From contig JBATUR010000033.1 of the NCBI GenBank assembly GCA_049671305.1, positions 12,228 to 76,227 on the forward strand: DNA of 64,000 bases, read 5' to 3'. Position numbers and translations under genes: made by a program. The notes beneath the pieces were generated by a model, which searched no databases, had not been told where the DNA came from, and saw only the letters and a program-made list of their open reading frames with translations. Source of the stretch: CADCTM01 sp049671305. GTDB lineage: Bacteria > Cyanobacteriota > Cyanobacteriia > Cyanobacteriales > Coleofasciculaceae. Below are positions 43,317 through 52,222 of the stretch, in pieces. The stretch's first letter is position 1, and every line of letters starts with the position of its first letter.

Positions 43317-44225
43317 ATGTCGTCCCATATAGTTGATTTTGCCAAGGAAAAAGAAGAAGGCTACAAATTAATTTTTGACAGACCGCCTCTTCTTAGTAGC
43401 GTATCAACCCAATGGGACGAATTGCTCATTGCTTATGACTACTTCCTACCTGGAAAAACACCAGAAATTTGTTCAAAACAGCATTCAATTGCTATTTTTG
43501 TCGATATGCCAAAGCCAGCTCAGGTAAAACGCTTTATTGATGGATGTTGTATTGATGAGTGTGTTGCCCAAGGTGATCTGATAGTTGTCCCTGCTGATGC
43601 CTGGAGTTGGGCAGAAACAAAATCAGGAACAGTAGCAGGTGCTCTTCTAGTTAGTCTTGACCCCAAAGCCTTTGCCCGTACCATTGAGGAAACCAGAGGC
43701 GACGACATCGAATTAATCCCCCATTTTGCTACCTATGACCCCTTGCTTCATCAAATTGGACTGGCGCTCAAACGTGCTTTAGAAAATGCGGGCAGCACCA
43801 GTCGCCTCTATGCAGAATCGATGACGAATGCCTTGGCAGTGCATCTGCTGCAATCTTATTGTACCCAAAAGTTGACGCTGCCAACTTATACAGGAGGATT
43901 GTCAAAGCTGCAGTTACAAAGAGTAATTGACTACATTTATGCTCATCTTAATTGCAATTTGAGCTTAAAAGAATTGGCAGCAATTGTACAGATTAGTTCT
44001 CATTATTTTTCTCAATTATTCAAGCAATCAACAGGAATTAGTCCCCATCAGTATGTGATCCAACAACGCATTAAACGAGCCAAAGAACTACTAAGGACAA
44101 GAGAATTAACCATTGCCGAAGTAGCTAAAGTTGTGGGTTTTGTCGATCAAAGTCATTTCCATCGACACTTTAAGCGACTCGTTGGCATCACACCAAAATC
44201 TTTTTCACAACAAACAAGGTTGTAG
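43317..44225 (+). CDS. AraC-family transcriptional regulator
   Basis: About 302 residues from the ATG at 43317; a GTG at 43227 gives 332 but the extra residues are not typical. The C-terminal ~100 residues carry two helix-turn-helix motifs (LSLKELAAIVQISSHYFSQL and ELTIAEVAKVVGFVDQSHFH) with the family signature FKQSTGISPHQYV/FKRLVGITPKSF. The N-terminal part is probably a ligand-binding cupin-like domain. It faces the same way as ndhH 98 bases downstream and may control it, but that is only positional. It diverges from the sigma-factor locus. Confidence 0.92.
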   Translation: MSSHIVDFAKEKEEGYKLIFDRPPLLSSVSTQWDELLIAYDYFLPGKTPEICSKQHSIAIFVDMPKPAQVKRFIDGCCIDECVAQGDLIVVPADAWSWAETKSGTVAGALLVSLDPKAFARTIEETRGDDIELIPHFATYDPLLHQIGLALKRALENAGSTSRLYAESMTNALAVHLLQSYCTQKLTLPTYTGGLSKLQLQRVIDYIYAHLNCNLSLKELAAIVQISSHYFSQLFKQSTGISPHQYVIQQRIKRAKELLRTRELTIAEVAKVVGFVDQSHFHRHFKRLVGITPKSFSQQTRL

Positions 44226-44323
44226 GAATATACAAAAATCGGAACAATCTACAAGACAAAACCCCCTTTAGTTTTGAATACTAATAGTTAGCAAGAATGG
44301 ACTACTATTAGGAGACTAAAGCC

Positions 44324-45508
44324 ATGAAAATGCTGGAAACCAAGACAGAACCGATGGTGATTAATATGGGTCCCCATCACCCTTCCATGCATGGTTGTTT
44401 TCGCATGATTGTTACGTTAGATGGAGAAGATGTCCTTGATTGTGAACCTGTAATTGGCTATCTGCATCGTGGCATGGAAAAGATTGCCGAAAATCGTACC
44501 AATGTGATGTATGTTCCCTACGTCAGTCGTTGGGATTATGCAGCAGGTATGTTTAATGAGGCTATTACTGTTAATGCTGTTGAAAAGTTAGCTGATATTG
44601 CTGTTCCCAAACGGGCAAGCTATATCCGCATGATTATGTTGGAACTTAATCGTATTGCTAGCCATTTGATGTGGTTAGGTCCGTTTATGTTGGATATGGG
44701 TTCAGGAACTCCCTTATTTTATATCTTCCGCGAACGAGAAATGATTTATGATTTGTGGGAAGCTGCATCCGGTTCTCGCATGGTTAATAATAATTATTTT
44801 CGTGTCGGTGGTGTTGCCGCAGATTTGCCTTATGGTTGGCTTGATAAGTGTCAAGATTTTTGTGATTATTTTGCTGCGAAAGTTGACGAATATGAACGCT
44901 TAATTAGTGATAATCCGATTTTTCGCCGTCGCATTCAGGGCATTGGCACTATATCTCGCCAAGAGGCAATTAATTGGGGGCTTTCAGGTCCAATGTTGCG
45001 GGCATCTGGTGTGCAGTGGGACTTACGGAAAGTTGATCATTATGAGAGTTATGACGATTTTGAATGGCAAGTGCAATCTCGTACCGCAGGAGACTGTATG
45101 GCGCGGTATCAGGTGAGAATTGGCGAGATGCGAGAGTCGGTTAAAATTGTGCAACAAGCCATAGCTCAAATCCCTGGCGGATCTTACGAAAACTTAGAAG
45201 CTAAACGCATTACAGCAGGCAAAAAATCAGCATGGGATGAATTTGATTACCAGTTTATTGCTAAAAAAATGGCGCCAACTTTTAAAATTCCCAAAGGTGA
45301 AAACTATGTTCGTTTAGAAAGTGGCAAAGGAGAACTCGGCATTTACCTAATAGGAGATGATCATATATTTCCTTGGCGCTGGAAAATACGCTCTGCTGAC
45401 TTCAATAATCTGCCAATTCTGCCCCATCTTCTTAAAGGTGTAAAATTAGCAGATCTTGTGGTGATTCTTGGTAGTATTGACATTATTATGGGCTCAGTTG
45501 ATCGTTAG
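44324..45508 (+). CDS. ndhH: NAD(P)H-quinone oxidoreductase subunit H
   Basis: The 49-kDa subunit of NDH-1, which lines the quinone-binding cavity at the N2-cluster interface and works in respiration and cyclic electron flow at the thylakoid. The family motifs are clear: NMGPHHPSMHG, IGYLHRGMEKIAENRTN, YVPYVSRWDYAAGMFNEA, LELNRIASHLMWLGPF, and the C-terminal DLVVILGSIDIIMGSVDR. An AGGAGA box lies 11 bases before the ATG. At 394 aa the size is normal. Several sites differ from the cyanobacterial form as I remember it (GCFRM for GVLRL, AASGSRM for AATGYRM, QSRTAGDCMARY for QWETAGDCFARY), so this may be a diverged or second copy. Confidence 0.95.
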   Translation: MKMLETKTEPMVINMGPHHPSMHGCFRMIVTLDGEDVLDCEPVIGYLHRGMEKIAENRTNVMYVPYVSRWDYAAGMFNEAITVNAVEKLADIAVPKRASYIRMIMLELNRIASHLMWLGPFMLDMGSGTPLFYIFREREMIYDLWEAASGSRMVNNNYFRVGGVAADLPYGWLDKCQDFCDYFAAKVDEYERLISDNPIFRRRIQGIGTISRQEAINWGLSGPMLRASGVQWDLRKVDHYESYDDFEWQVQSRTAGDCMARYQVRIGEMRESVKIVQQAIAQIPGGSYENLEAKRITAGKKSAWDEFDYQFIAKKMAPTFKIPKGENYVRLESGKGELGIYLIGDDHIFPWRWKIRSADFNNLPILPHLLKGVKLADLVVILGSIDIIMGSVDR

Positions 45509-45708
45509 CTGATTGTCAGAGGTTAATAATGTAATTAATCGTGCTTTTTTGCCAGTCGCCTCGATCAATAATGGAGACATTAGCAAAACAATCCTCAGCT
45601 TTTTACTTAGAGAATTTGCAATCTGCTGAATCTGGGCTAATATCTTGTGTATTAGCCTGCCATATTCTCAACCATTGGCAGAAAGTCGGTTGGTATTGAC
45701 CTAAGTAT

Positions 45709-46290
45709 ATGAAACGCAAAATTTTGGCAACGGTTTTAGTTTTAACTTCCGCTGTCTTAGCAACTCCCTTGAAAGCGCAAAACCCGCTACAACTTGGTCA
45801 GCTACAAAACAGTGGTAGCTGTTATCGCTGTAACCTGACGGGTGCTGATTTTAGAAACGCTAACCTAGATAATGTTGACTTGCGTCATGCCGACTTGATG
45901 CTGACCAACCTGGAGAGTGCCAACCTTATTAATGCCAATTTGACTCGTGCCAATTTGACTAGTGCTATTTTGACTGGCGCTAACTTAAGTAATGCTTTGC
46001 TTTGGGGTGCTAGCCTTAGAGGTGCTAATTTGGCTTCAGCTAACCTAAGTCGTGCTAATTTGACAGATGTGGCATTAAATGGTGCCAACTTGGCTGGTGC
46101 TGACTTGAGTGGGGCGATTTTAACACAAGCCAGCTTCCGACAGGCAAACTGGCGTGGCGCTAATTTTAGTAATGCTGACTTGAGTAATGCCGATATTGGT
46201 CATCTAAAGCTGGAGGAAGTGATTTTGTGTAACACTATCCTACCAGGTGGAAAATTAACCAAGCGCGATTGTGTCAAGCCCAAAAAATAA
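45709..46290 (+). CDS. Secreted pentapeptide-repeat protein
   Basis: A 193-residue protein with a signal peptide (MKRKILATVLVLTSAVLATP, cleaved near LKAQ) followed by a CYRCNLTGADF cap and about 24 pentapeptide repeats (LTGADFRNANLDNVDLRHAD and onward), ending in a short Cys-containing tail (LCNTILPGG, RDCVKP). The signal places the beta-helix in the periplasm or thylakoid lumen, where similar cyanobacterial proteins (for example Rfr-type) are known without a firm role. It stands 200 bases after ndhH with its own leader. Confidence 0.88.
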   Translation: MKRKILATVLVLTSAVLATPLKAQNPLQLGQLQNSGSCYRCNLTGADFRNANLDNVDLRHADLMLTNLESANLINANLTRANLTSAILTGANLSNALLWGASLRGANLASANLSRANLTDVALNGANLAGADLSGAILTQASFRQANWRGANFSNADLSNADIGHLKLEEVILCNTILPGGKLTKRDCVKPKK

Positions 46291-46330
46291 AGGCAATTTA
46301 ATCAGCAAATAACCGACAACTCAGGCAATG

Positions 46331-46540
46331 CTAAGACTTGGCAATTAGCGGACCTGTTTTGTGGGTTAAGCCTTTTCCTCCTTGAACCAACTTTACTAGC
46401 CCAAATGCTTCTAGGGGAGAGCTAATTGTGTAGTTAGCTTTAAATAAAAATGGCTTAACTCGATCGCCTGTAGTTGGCGCAGGTTCCCATATTGTTAAGG
46501 TATAGCCTTCGCCTATTTGCTCAATAGAGTAATTAATCAT
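46331..46540 (-). CDS. Small hypothetical protein (69 aa)
   Basis: From the ATG at 46540 (MINYSIEQIGEGYTLTIWEP) it encodes 69 residues; the frame extends to 46588. Predicted beta-rich N-terminus, then a basic C-terminus (GGKGLTHKTGPLIAKS). No family recognised. It stands alone on the minus strand, convergent with the pentapeptide gene. A phage or plasmid origin is not suggested by its composition. Confidence 0.5.
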   Translation of the reverse strand: MINYSIEQIGEGYTLTIWEPAPTTGDRVKPFLFKANYTISSPLEAFGLVKLVQGGKGLTHKTGPLIAKS

Positions 46541-46819
46541 GAATTTATCTGCTTTGTGGTAGATGCTACTTGAAGAAATAACTGACAAAAGTTATCTTCA
46601 ACAATTCATTTTAAAGATAATGCCTGAAAGATTCACCATCTGGAGGTAGGGAAAGTGGTTTGGTATAGGTAGTAACTTGTGGTTCCTAATTCAAGGTCGT
46701 GTATACATATCTTTCACTCTTTGGCATAATTTTTATGCAAAGAAATTAAATACTTTTGTATATTACTATAAAATGCCCAGTTAAAAATTTTTTGAAAAAA
46801 ATTCTTTTATAATTAAGCA

Positions 46820-46966
46820 AGTCTACCTAAAGACATAAAAGACATTCGTCTAGGAAATCAGCCATAATTATTTGCCCCCTCGTCTGGATGTCTTGAAAAT
46901 AATTGCCTACCTTTACAAGCTGTGAATTTGTCGAGACATTCCGCCAGAATATCTCGACATTTTTTA
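46820..46966 (+). ncRNA. Candidate intergenic small RNA
   Basis: A TATAAT box (46808-46813) is followed by ~147 bases ending in a good terminator. Inside, AGACAT near 46838 and ATGTCT near 46888 could pair to form a long-range stem. No + strand gene lies close upstream that would need the terminator (the previous one ends at 46290). No match to a known cyanobacterial sRNA family was recognised, and the -35 box is weak. Confidence 0.35.
46929..46966 (+). terminator. Rho-independent terminator
   Basis: Arms TGTCGAGA (46929-46936) and TCTCGACA (46952-46959) pair perfectly around a 15-base loop and are followed by six T. The polarity fits a + strand transcript, although the nearest gene downstream of it is on the minus strand and converges on it. 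Confidence 0.7.
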
Positions 46967-46971
46967 TAGTG

Positions 46972-49260
46972 TTAAGAGTGGATGCGTAAGGTAAGGTGAA
47001 TTGTAGCTGTAGCAGATTTAGGGACTTGCCAAGCAAGAAGCGATCGCTTAATTAAATCAATCATCGTTACTTCTTTTAATGTAGAAGCTTTTTCATCTAA
47101 CATTATCCGCTTTACACGACCTTTTTTGACAGGAAATTTAAAGACAATTTCGCCACTAAAACCAATAGGTAAACGTAATTGTTGCAGATACGATTTAAGA
47201 GCATTTGTTGATGCTGTATCCAATCCTACAACACTGATAATTTCTATTTGAGAAGGCGAGGCTACTTCCTCATCTATCATCATACTCGGAGAGATTAAGC
47301 TCGTATCAAACATCTCAGTCGAGCTTAAATAATCTACATTAGCTAACATTGGTTGAGGATAAGATTGTTGCACGTGTATTCCCCGCACACGGCTAGAATT
47401 AGCTGAATTATTAACCATATACAGGTTAACTCCTTCTGGCATTGCTACAGGCACTTGCATGGAAACAGAAGCATTTTCAGGATTCACCCGTACATCGTCA
47501 CTAACAGCAACAAATGCCGTATATTGCGATAATAACTGATAAGTCAAAGCAGTATTTGTAACCGCCTCTACACCTTCTGTAGTTTCAAGATCAACCATCT
47601 CTTTCATTAAGTCCTTAATCCTTGCCCTTCCCCACAACTGAGCAACCGCTGGATTACCTGTTTCTTCAAAGTTGAGCTGAAACGTCTTTTCATAAGCTTC
47701 ACCGCCCGCAGAAGTGCCACTGAGGCAAAGATTGCCAGCAGTTTTATCAAGTTTCCGTCCCAATAAAACTAACGGTTGTTCGGCAAATAAATCAGGCACA
47801 ATTGAAGGGTAAATTGTCGGCATTTCTCCTGTCCCTTCAAAAGCGATTTTAATATTCATTAATACCGGATTATTAATCTGTCTGAAGAACTTTTCTGCCA
47901 CTTCTTCAGTTGCTTCATCCTGACGAACAATTTGAGAAGTTCCTCGTCCAATTTCGGCAATTCGGTTCAATAAAAAGCGATTAACAGAACTTCCTACACC
48001 AAAACTATAAAGGCGATTTCCTGGCTTTAATTCTCGTTTAACTTCTGCTAAAATTTCATTATCATTGCCAATATAACCATCAGTTAGTAATACAATACTC
48101 CGCAACCTTCCTTCTGATGCTGGAAAATTTAGCACAGCTTGAATACCTGGAAGTAAATATGTCCCGCCATTAGCTGTTAAGTGATTAATATAATTAATTG
48201 CCAAGCTACGATTTTGGGGTGTATTTGGCAAAGGTGCGGCTGATAGCTGTTGAGTTGTATTGGAAAAATCAATGATACTAAAAGTATCGTCAGGATTTAA
48301 ACCATTAATAAAGCGCCGCATTAATTCCTGACATTTTAGCAGTGGATCGCCATGTTGAGAACCAGAAGTATCCATCAAGAAGACGACATCTTTGGCAAGA
48401 ATTTCATTAATATGATAACCCAAAGCTGGAATCAGATAAACCGCAAAATGTCCGCCTCTTTCATCAGCTTGAGTTAATACTGTCGCTTCGGTATTATCAC
48501 CTGCAACTTGATAGCGTAAAATCAAGTCTTTGTTAGGAATTGTATCTTCTTTTCCTAAATTAACCCGTACAATTTGCCCATCATGTTCGATTTGTAATTG
48601 ATGGGAAGTTGAGCGAACATTACTAATATTAATTCCGGCATCAATCTCTACATTTACACTGATATCATGTCCATTTCTTGTTTCAGGGTGAGTTATTGGT
48701 GGAGTAATGCGCGAGGCATCAGGGACAATATCTGTATCACCACTTTCATCAATTGCTGTACCCGGAATAAAGCGCGGTCCCACTACCATTGGGAAGACAA
48801 ATTCATAATTGCCGCCTTCAAATTTTAGGCTATCAGTATAACGAATCGTGACATCAATTTGCTCACCTGGTTTAATGTTAGCTAGAGATTGGGTAAAGAT
48901 ATTATCTCGCTCTTGCTCTAATAATCCGGCAGTACGTCCTTGTTGTTTAGCTTCTTCATAAATTGCTTGTGCTTCTTCGCGTTCTTTGATGTTACCTTTA
49001 ATAATGCGATCGCCTATTTTAATTTCCATGTCATCCACCGCTGCTTCATCTGGCAACGGAAAGATATATATGGCTTCTAATGGTTCTGTAAAGGGATTCT
49101 CAAATGTTTGTGTGAGTTCAACTCTTGATAAGTTTCCAGCAATTTTTGCCTCAACTTCTGTATGTTTTAAAGGGAATTGTTGCTTGCCGTCAGGAGACTG
49201 AATATACAAGCCGTTTGGTGTATCTTTGGATGGTTGAAATGTATGTAGCATTGGTATCAA
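46972..49260 (-). CDS. VIT and von Willebrand factor A domain protein
   Basis: A 762-residue protein with the inter-alpha-trypsin-inhibitor layout. The N-terminal VIT domain (~15-145) has AKIAGNLSRVELTQTFENPF and PLPDEAAVDDMEIKIGDRII. The VWA domain (~290-460) carries a complete MIDAS start (FLMDTSGSQHG) and VLLTDGYIGND. The C-terminal ~250 residues have no named domain. No signal peptide is visible at the start chosen (MIPMLHTFQPSKDTPNGLYI). It lies 8 bases downstream of an FHA-domain gene on the same strand, so the pair is probably one operon. VIT-VWA proteins in bacteria are thought to bind metal-dependent protein partners; role unknown. Confidence 0.9.
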   Translation of the reverse strand: MIPMLHTFQPSKDTPNGLYIQSPDGKQQFPLKHTEVEAKIAGNLSRVELTQTFENPFTEPLEAIYIFPLPDEAAVDDMEIKIGDRIIKGNIKEREEAQAIYEEAKQQGRTAGLLEQERDNIFTQSLANIKPGEQIDVTIRYTDSLKFEGGNYEFVFPMVVGPRFIPGTAIDESGDTDIVPDASRITPPITHPETRNGHDISVNVEIDAGINISNVRSTSHQLQIEHDGQIVRVNLGKEDTIPNKDLILRYQVAGDNTEATVLTQADERGGHFAVYLIPALGYHINEILAKDVVFLMDTSGSQHGDPLLKCQELMRRFINGLNPDDTFSIIDFSNTTQQLSAAPLPNTPQNRSLAINYINHLTANGGTYLLPGIQAVLNFPASEGRLRSIVLLTDGYIGNDNEILAEVKRELKPGNRLYSFGVGSSVNRFLLNRIAEIGRGTSQIVRQDEATEEVAEKFFRQINNPVLMNIKIAFEGTGEMPTIYPSIVPDLFAEQPLVLLGRKLDKTAGNLCLSGTSAGGEAYEKTFQLNFEETGNPAVAQLWGRARIKDLMKEMVDLETTEGVEAVTNTALTYQLLSQYTAFVAVSDDVRVNPENASVSMQVPVAMPEGVNLYMVNNSANSSRVRGIHVQQSYPQPMLANVDYLSSTEMFDTSLISPSMMIDEEVASPSQIEIISVVGLDTASTNALKSYLQQLRLPIGFSGEIVFKFPVKKGRVKRIMLDEKASTLKEVTMIDLIKRSLLAWQVPKSATATIHLTLRIHS

Positions 49261-49268
49261 GGTTTGAA

Positions 49269-49625
49269 TTAGAAATGAGATTTTATGTAATACTTAGCAG
49301 ACACTCCAGGACTAAGGACAATTTCATCTTCGTTTTCTAGATCATGAGTTTGCATCTTTCGACCATTAATTAATAAACCATTGACACTAGTACCTGTTAA
49401 GTCACCATCGATAATTTGATAATATATACTTCCATTTGTATGCTGTTTTCTAATCAAAGTTGCATTTCTTCGTGAGCTATACTTTGATATATAAATATCA
49501 CAGTCTAAATGTTTACAAATGGAATAAATGTCATTGTATAAGATGAATTCTCTACGCCCATAGTCATCCTCAATTATTAAAGTAAAGTATTGTTGAGTTG
49601 CCAAGATAGCATCCTCCCAGTTCAA
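49269..49625 (-). CDS. FHA-domain protein (118 aa)
   Basis: A 118-residue single-domain protein. The forkhead-associated pattern is visible: an ISKYSSRRNATL strand-loop (phosphothreonine-contacting Arg and Ser), GTSVNGLLINGRKM and LENEDEIVLSPGVSAKY. FHA domains bind phosphothreonine, so a Ser/Thr kinase target is implied. The stop is 8 bases from the start of the VIT-VWA gene; the two are probably co-translated. No export signal, so it is cytoplasmic. Confidence 0.85.
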   Translation of the reverse strand: MNWEDAILATQQYFTLIIEDDYGRREFILYNDIYSICKHLDCDIYISKYSSRRNATLIRKQHTNGSIYYQIIDGDLTGTSVNGLLINGRKMQTHDLENEDEIVLSPGVSAKYYIKSHF

Positions 49626-49929
49626 GAGAAGAGTGCATCTATGCTAACCAGCAAGTTTAATTAATTACCAAAGCTTAAAATAACTAAACTTTCAGAATTG
49701 ATGAAAGTTACTGCCTCAATAAATCGTCAAGATTTTTGTGGAAATGCCTGCAAAATAAGTAAGATTGCTCAATAAAAGTTTTCTCCAAATAGGCAACGCT
49801 AAATCAAGTCACCTAAATCTCAGACAACTGAGAGAATATCTACCCAAAAACCCTATTACGGCTGATTGTGGTAATTATTGCTAAATTCGTTGCACAATAA
49901 AGGCAGTTCGTTGCAATTGCTACTGTGTT
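49626..49929. other. Divergent promoter region FHA / tldD
   Basis: About 300 AT-rich bases between the divergent FHA and tldD genes. The only structure noted is a small hairpin TCTCAG-ACAA-CTGAGA (49818-49833). No gene or repeat family is seen. Confidence 0.35.
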
Positions 49930-51324
49930 ATGCCGACTGTTCTAGCTGATACTAAAAATTTGCTCTCTGACTTAATTGAGCGTTATCGCTCTCGCGTTGA
50001 TTTCCTAGCAATTCGTCTGGAAGATTCAGAAGGAACCAGTATTTTATTACGGGGTGACAAGGTAGAAACCCTGAGTGAAGGACTTTCGATTGGGGGACAG
50101 GTGAGAGCCTGTTATAAAGGAGGTTGGGGTTTTGCCAGTTTTAACCAATTAGCAACTTTAGCAGAGCGAGTAGAAGAAGCGATCGCTGCAGCTAGAATTG
50201 TTGGTGACGAAGAAACGATCCTCGCGCCAACCAAAGCCATACAAGCAGTCTGCCAACTACCTCTCACCGGCACTGATCCACGTAATATTTCTTTATCTGA
50301 AAAAAAAGCATTATGCGTCCGCTACAACGCCATACTGCAAAATATTGACCCCAAAATTACCACAACCACAGTACGTTACGGCGACAGCACCCAGCGAGTA
50401 ATTATTGCTACCTCCGACGGCACCTTAATTGAGCAATCATGGGTAGACATGGAAATGCGCTTTTCTGCCACCGCCCGTAATGGTGATATTGTACAAACCG
50501 GACGCGAAACCACCGGTTCTCGTAAAGCCTACGAAGACCTCACCAATTTAGACGAACAAGTAAGAAGCGCCGCTAAACGTGCCATAGATGCCCTCTCTTT
50601 GCCTCCTGTAAAAGGCGGAACCTACACAGTAGTCATCGACCCCGTTCTCACAGGTTTGTTTGTTCACGAAGCTTTCGGACACCTCTCAGAAGCCGACATG
50701 GCGTATGAAAACCCCGACCTGCTAGAAGTAATGAGTATGGGACGACAATTTGGTCCTGAGTCATTGCAAATCTTTGATGGTGCAGCGCCTTTAGGTCATC
50801 GTGGCAGCTACTTCTACGACGACGAAGGCACACCAGCAACCACAACCCAACTAATTAAAGATGGCATTTTAGTCGGACGCCTACATTCCCGTGAAACGGC
50901 AGGAAAGCTAGAAGAAAGCCCCACAGGTAATGCCCGTTGCTTAAATTATCACTATCCGCCTATTGTACGGATGACTAATACTTGGATCGAACGGGGAACA
51001 ACGCCTGTAGAGGATTTATTTAAGGGCATTAAAGAAGGAGTGTATGCCAAAAACTGGCTTGGTGGCATGACTAATGGTGAGATGTTCACCTTTAGCGCCG
51101 GCGAAGCTTGGATGATTCGAGATGGCAAACTTGCTGAAGCTGTGCGAGATGTCACACTTTCTGGTAATGTATTTAAGACCTTAGCAGATATTGAAGCGAT
51201 CGGTGATGATTTCCATTGGGATGAATCCGGTGGTTGTGGTAAAGGTGGACAAGGTGGTTTACCAGTGGGTTGTGGCGGACCGAGTTTACGAATTCGTGAT
51301 GTCGTGGTGGGTGGCGAGGCATAA
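49930..51324 (+). CDS. tldD: TldD-family metalloprotease
   Basis: A 464-residue TldD. The zinc-binding HExxxH motif is in LFVHEAFGHLSEADM, and the family's C-terminal block (GGMTNGEMFTFSAGEAWMIR, GNVFKTLADIEAIGDD, then a Gly-rich end near CGKGGQGGLPVGCGGPS) is complete. TldD works with TldE/PmbA in peptide maturation and protein turnover. The TldE partner is not next to it; the following gene is rodZ-like. In cyanobacteria the two subunits are often close, so the separation is worth noting. ATG 49930 gives a start (MPTVLADTKNLLSDLIERYR) in line with the family. Confidence 0.93.
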   Translation: MPTVLADTKNLLSDLIERYRSRVDFLAIRLEDSEGTSILLRGDKVETLSEGLSIGGQVRACYKGGWGFASFNQLATLAERVEEAIAAARIVGDEETILAPTKAIQAVCQLPLTGTDPRNISLSEKKALCVRYNAILQNIDPKITTTTVRYGDSTQRVIIATSDGTLIEQSWVDMEMRFSATARNGDIVQTGRETTGSRKAYEDLTNLDEQVRSAAKRAIDALSLPPVKGGTYTVVIDPVLTGLFVHEAFGHLSEADMAYENPDLLEVMSMGRQFGPESLQIFDGAAPLGHRGSYFYDDEGTPATTTQLIKDGILVGRLHSRETAGKLEESPTGNARCLNYHYPPIVRMTNTWIERGTTPVEDLFKGIKEGVYAKNWLGGMTNGEMFTFSAGEAWMIRDGKLAEAVRDVTLSGNVFKTLADIEAIGDDFHWDESGGCGKGGQGGLPVGCGGPSLRIRDVVVGGEA

Positions 51325-51384
51325 AAGCTGCCTTGTATTGATTAGTAAAATTAATAGTTATCTTTGTATGAATAATTATTTTTT

Positions 51385-51415
51385 AACAGTTTAGCTAGAT
51401 AACAACGAAACTGTT
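51385..51415. terminator. Inverted repeat after tldD
   Basis: AACAGTTT (51385-51392) and AAACTGTT (51408-51415) form an 8-bp stem with a 15-base loop. Only a weak T-run follows, so termination of tldD is possible but not strong. It may instead be part of the rodZ-like leader. Confidence 0.35.
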
Positions 51416-51462
51416 AATTTCTCTATTGAATAGGAGAGTGTATTCCTTGGCAGGGTGATGTT

Positions 51463-52200
51463 GTGAATAATTTAAATCCAGCTCAAGTGGAGCAACTAAA
51501 AGAAATCGGCGCACAGCTACGGCAACAGCGACAGGAGAAATCTATTTCCACGGAGGAAGTTTCAGCCAAAACTTATATTTCTCCGCGCCTGTTGACAGCT
51601 TTGGAAGAAGGGCAGTCAGAATACTTGCCTGAACCAGTATTTATTCAAGGCTTCATTCGCCGCTATGCTGATGTTTTGGCACTCGATGGCGACGCCCTTG
51701 CTAAAACCTTTCCCACTAATTTATTACCGACACCCTCGGAGATGGCAGCGTCTCAAGAAGTAAGTCGGGGAATGCCTTCTAAAGAAATTGGGCTGTATGC
51801 ATTTTATGCGGCTTTGATGGCGGTGGCGGTAGGTGGACTATTTTTACTGGTTAACAGACCGCAAACTGCCCAAACTGTGGTAGAGAGAAAAAGCGAACCT
51901 GTAGTACAGCCGAAAACTACCGCCAAAGTGGCACCAGCCAAAACCGCAGCAGCAAAGACACCAATTCAAGCTTCGGTTAGTTTGACTGAGGAATCTTGGA
52001 TGGAAATAATTGCCGACGGCAAAACTGAGTTTGAGGGAACTTTAGAAAAAGGTAGTAAGAAAACTTGGACAGCAAAAAAAGAGCTAAAAATTGTAGCAGG
52101 TAATGCTGGTGCAGTTTTGCTTTCTTCTAATCAACAAAAAGAGAAAGTTTTTGGTGAACCTGGTGAGGTTAAGCAGATTACCTTAACCTCAGAAGGATAA
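51463..52200 (+). CDS. RodZ-like helix-turn-helix membrane protein
   Basis: A 245-residue protein starting at GTG 51463, supported by AGGGTGA nine bases before. N-terminal Cro/C1-type HTH (~15-90): EEVSAKTYISPRLLTALEEG and VFIQGFIRRYADVLALDG. One membrane helix (LYAFYAALMAVAVGGLFLLV), a Pro/Ala/Lys linker, and a C-terminal DUF4115 domain (SVSLTEESWMEIIADGKTEF). This is the RodZ layout; RodZ links MreB to the elongation machinery and shapes the cell. The N-terminal HTH here likely binds MreB rather than DNA. It converges on the lytic transglycosylase gene with a 22-base gap, a cell-wall neighbour. Confidence 0.88.
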   Translation: MNNLNPAQVEQLKEIGAQLRQQRQEKSISTEEVSAKTYISPRLLTALEEGQSEYLPEPVFIQGFIRRYADVLALDGDALAKTFPTNLLPTPSEMAASQEVSRGMPSKEIGLYAFYAALMAVAVGGLFLLVNRPQTAQTVVERKSEPVVQPKTTAKVAPAKTAAAKTPIQASVSLTEESWMEIIADGKTEFEGTLEKGSKKTWTAKKELKIVAGNAGAVLLSSNQQKEKVFGEPGEVKQITLTSEG

Positions 52201-52222
52201 TCTTGAATATTCATCACAAAAC

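Larger units (their letters stand above)
46589..46971. other. AT-rich intergenic region with possible small RNA
   Basis: These 383 bases hold no convincing protein-coding frame. A TATAAT at 46808-46813 and a terminator at 46929-46966, both reading on the + strand, bracket about 150 bases that lack a coding frame, listed separately as a candidate ncRNA. Confidence 0.45.

Noticed and set aside
46827..47036. 69-codon minus-strand frame overlapping the end of the VIT-VWA gene
   Set aside because: Overlaps the gene end and the terminator/ncRNA region; no family features.
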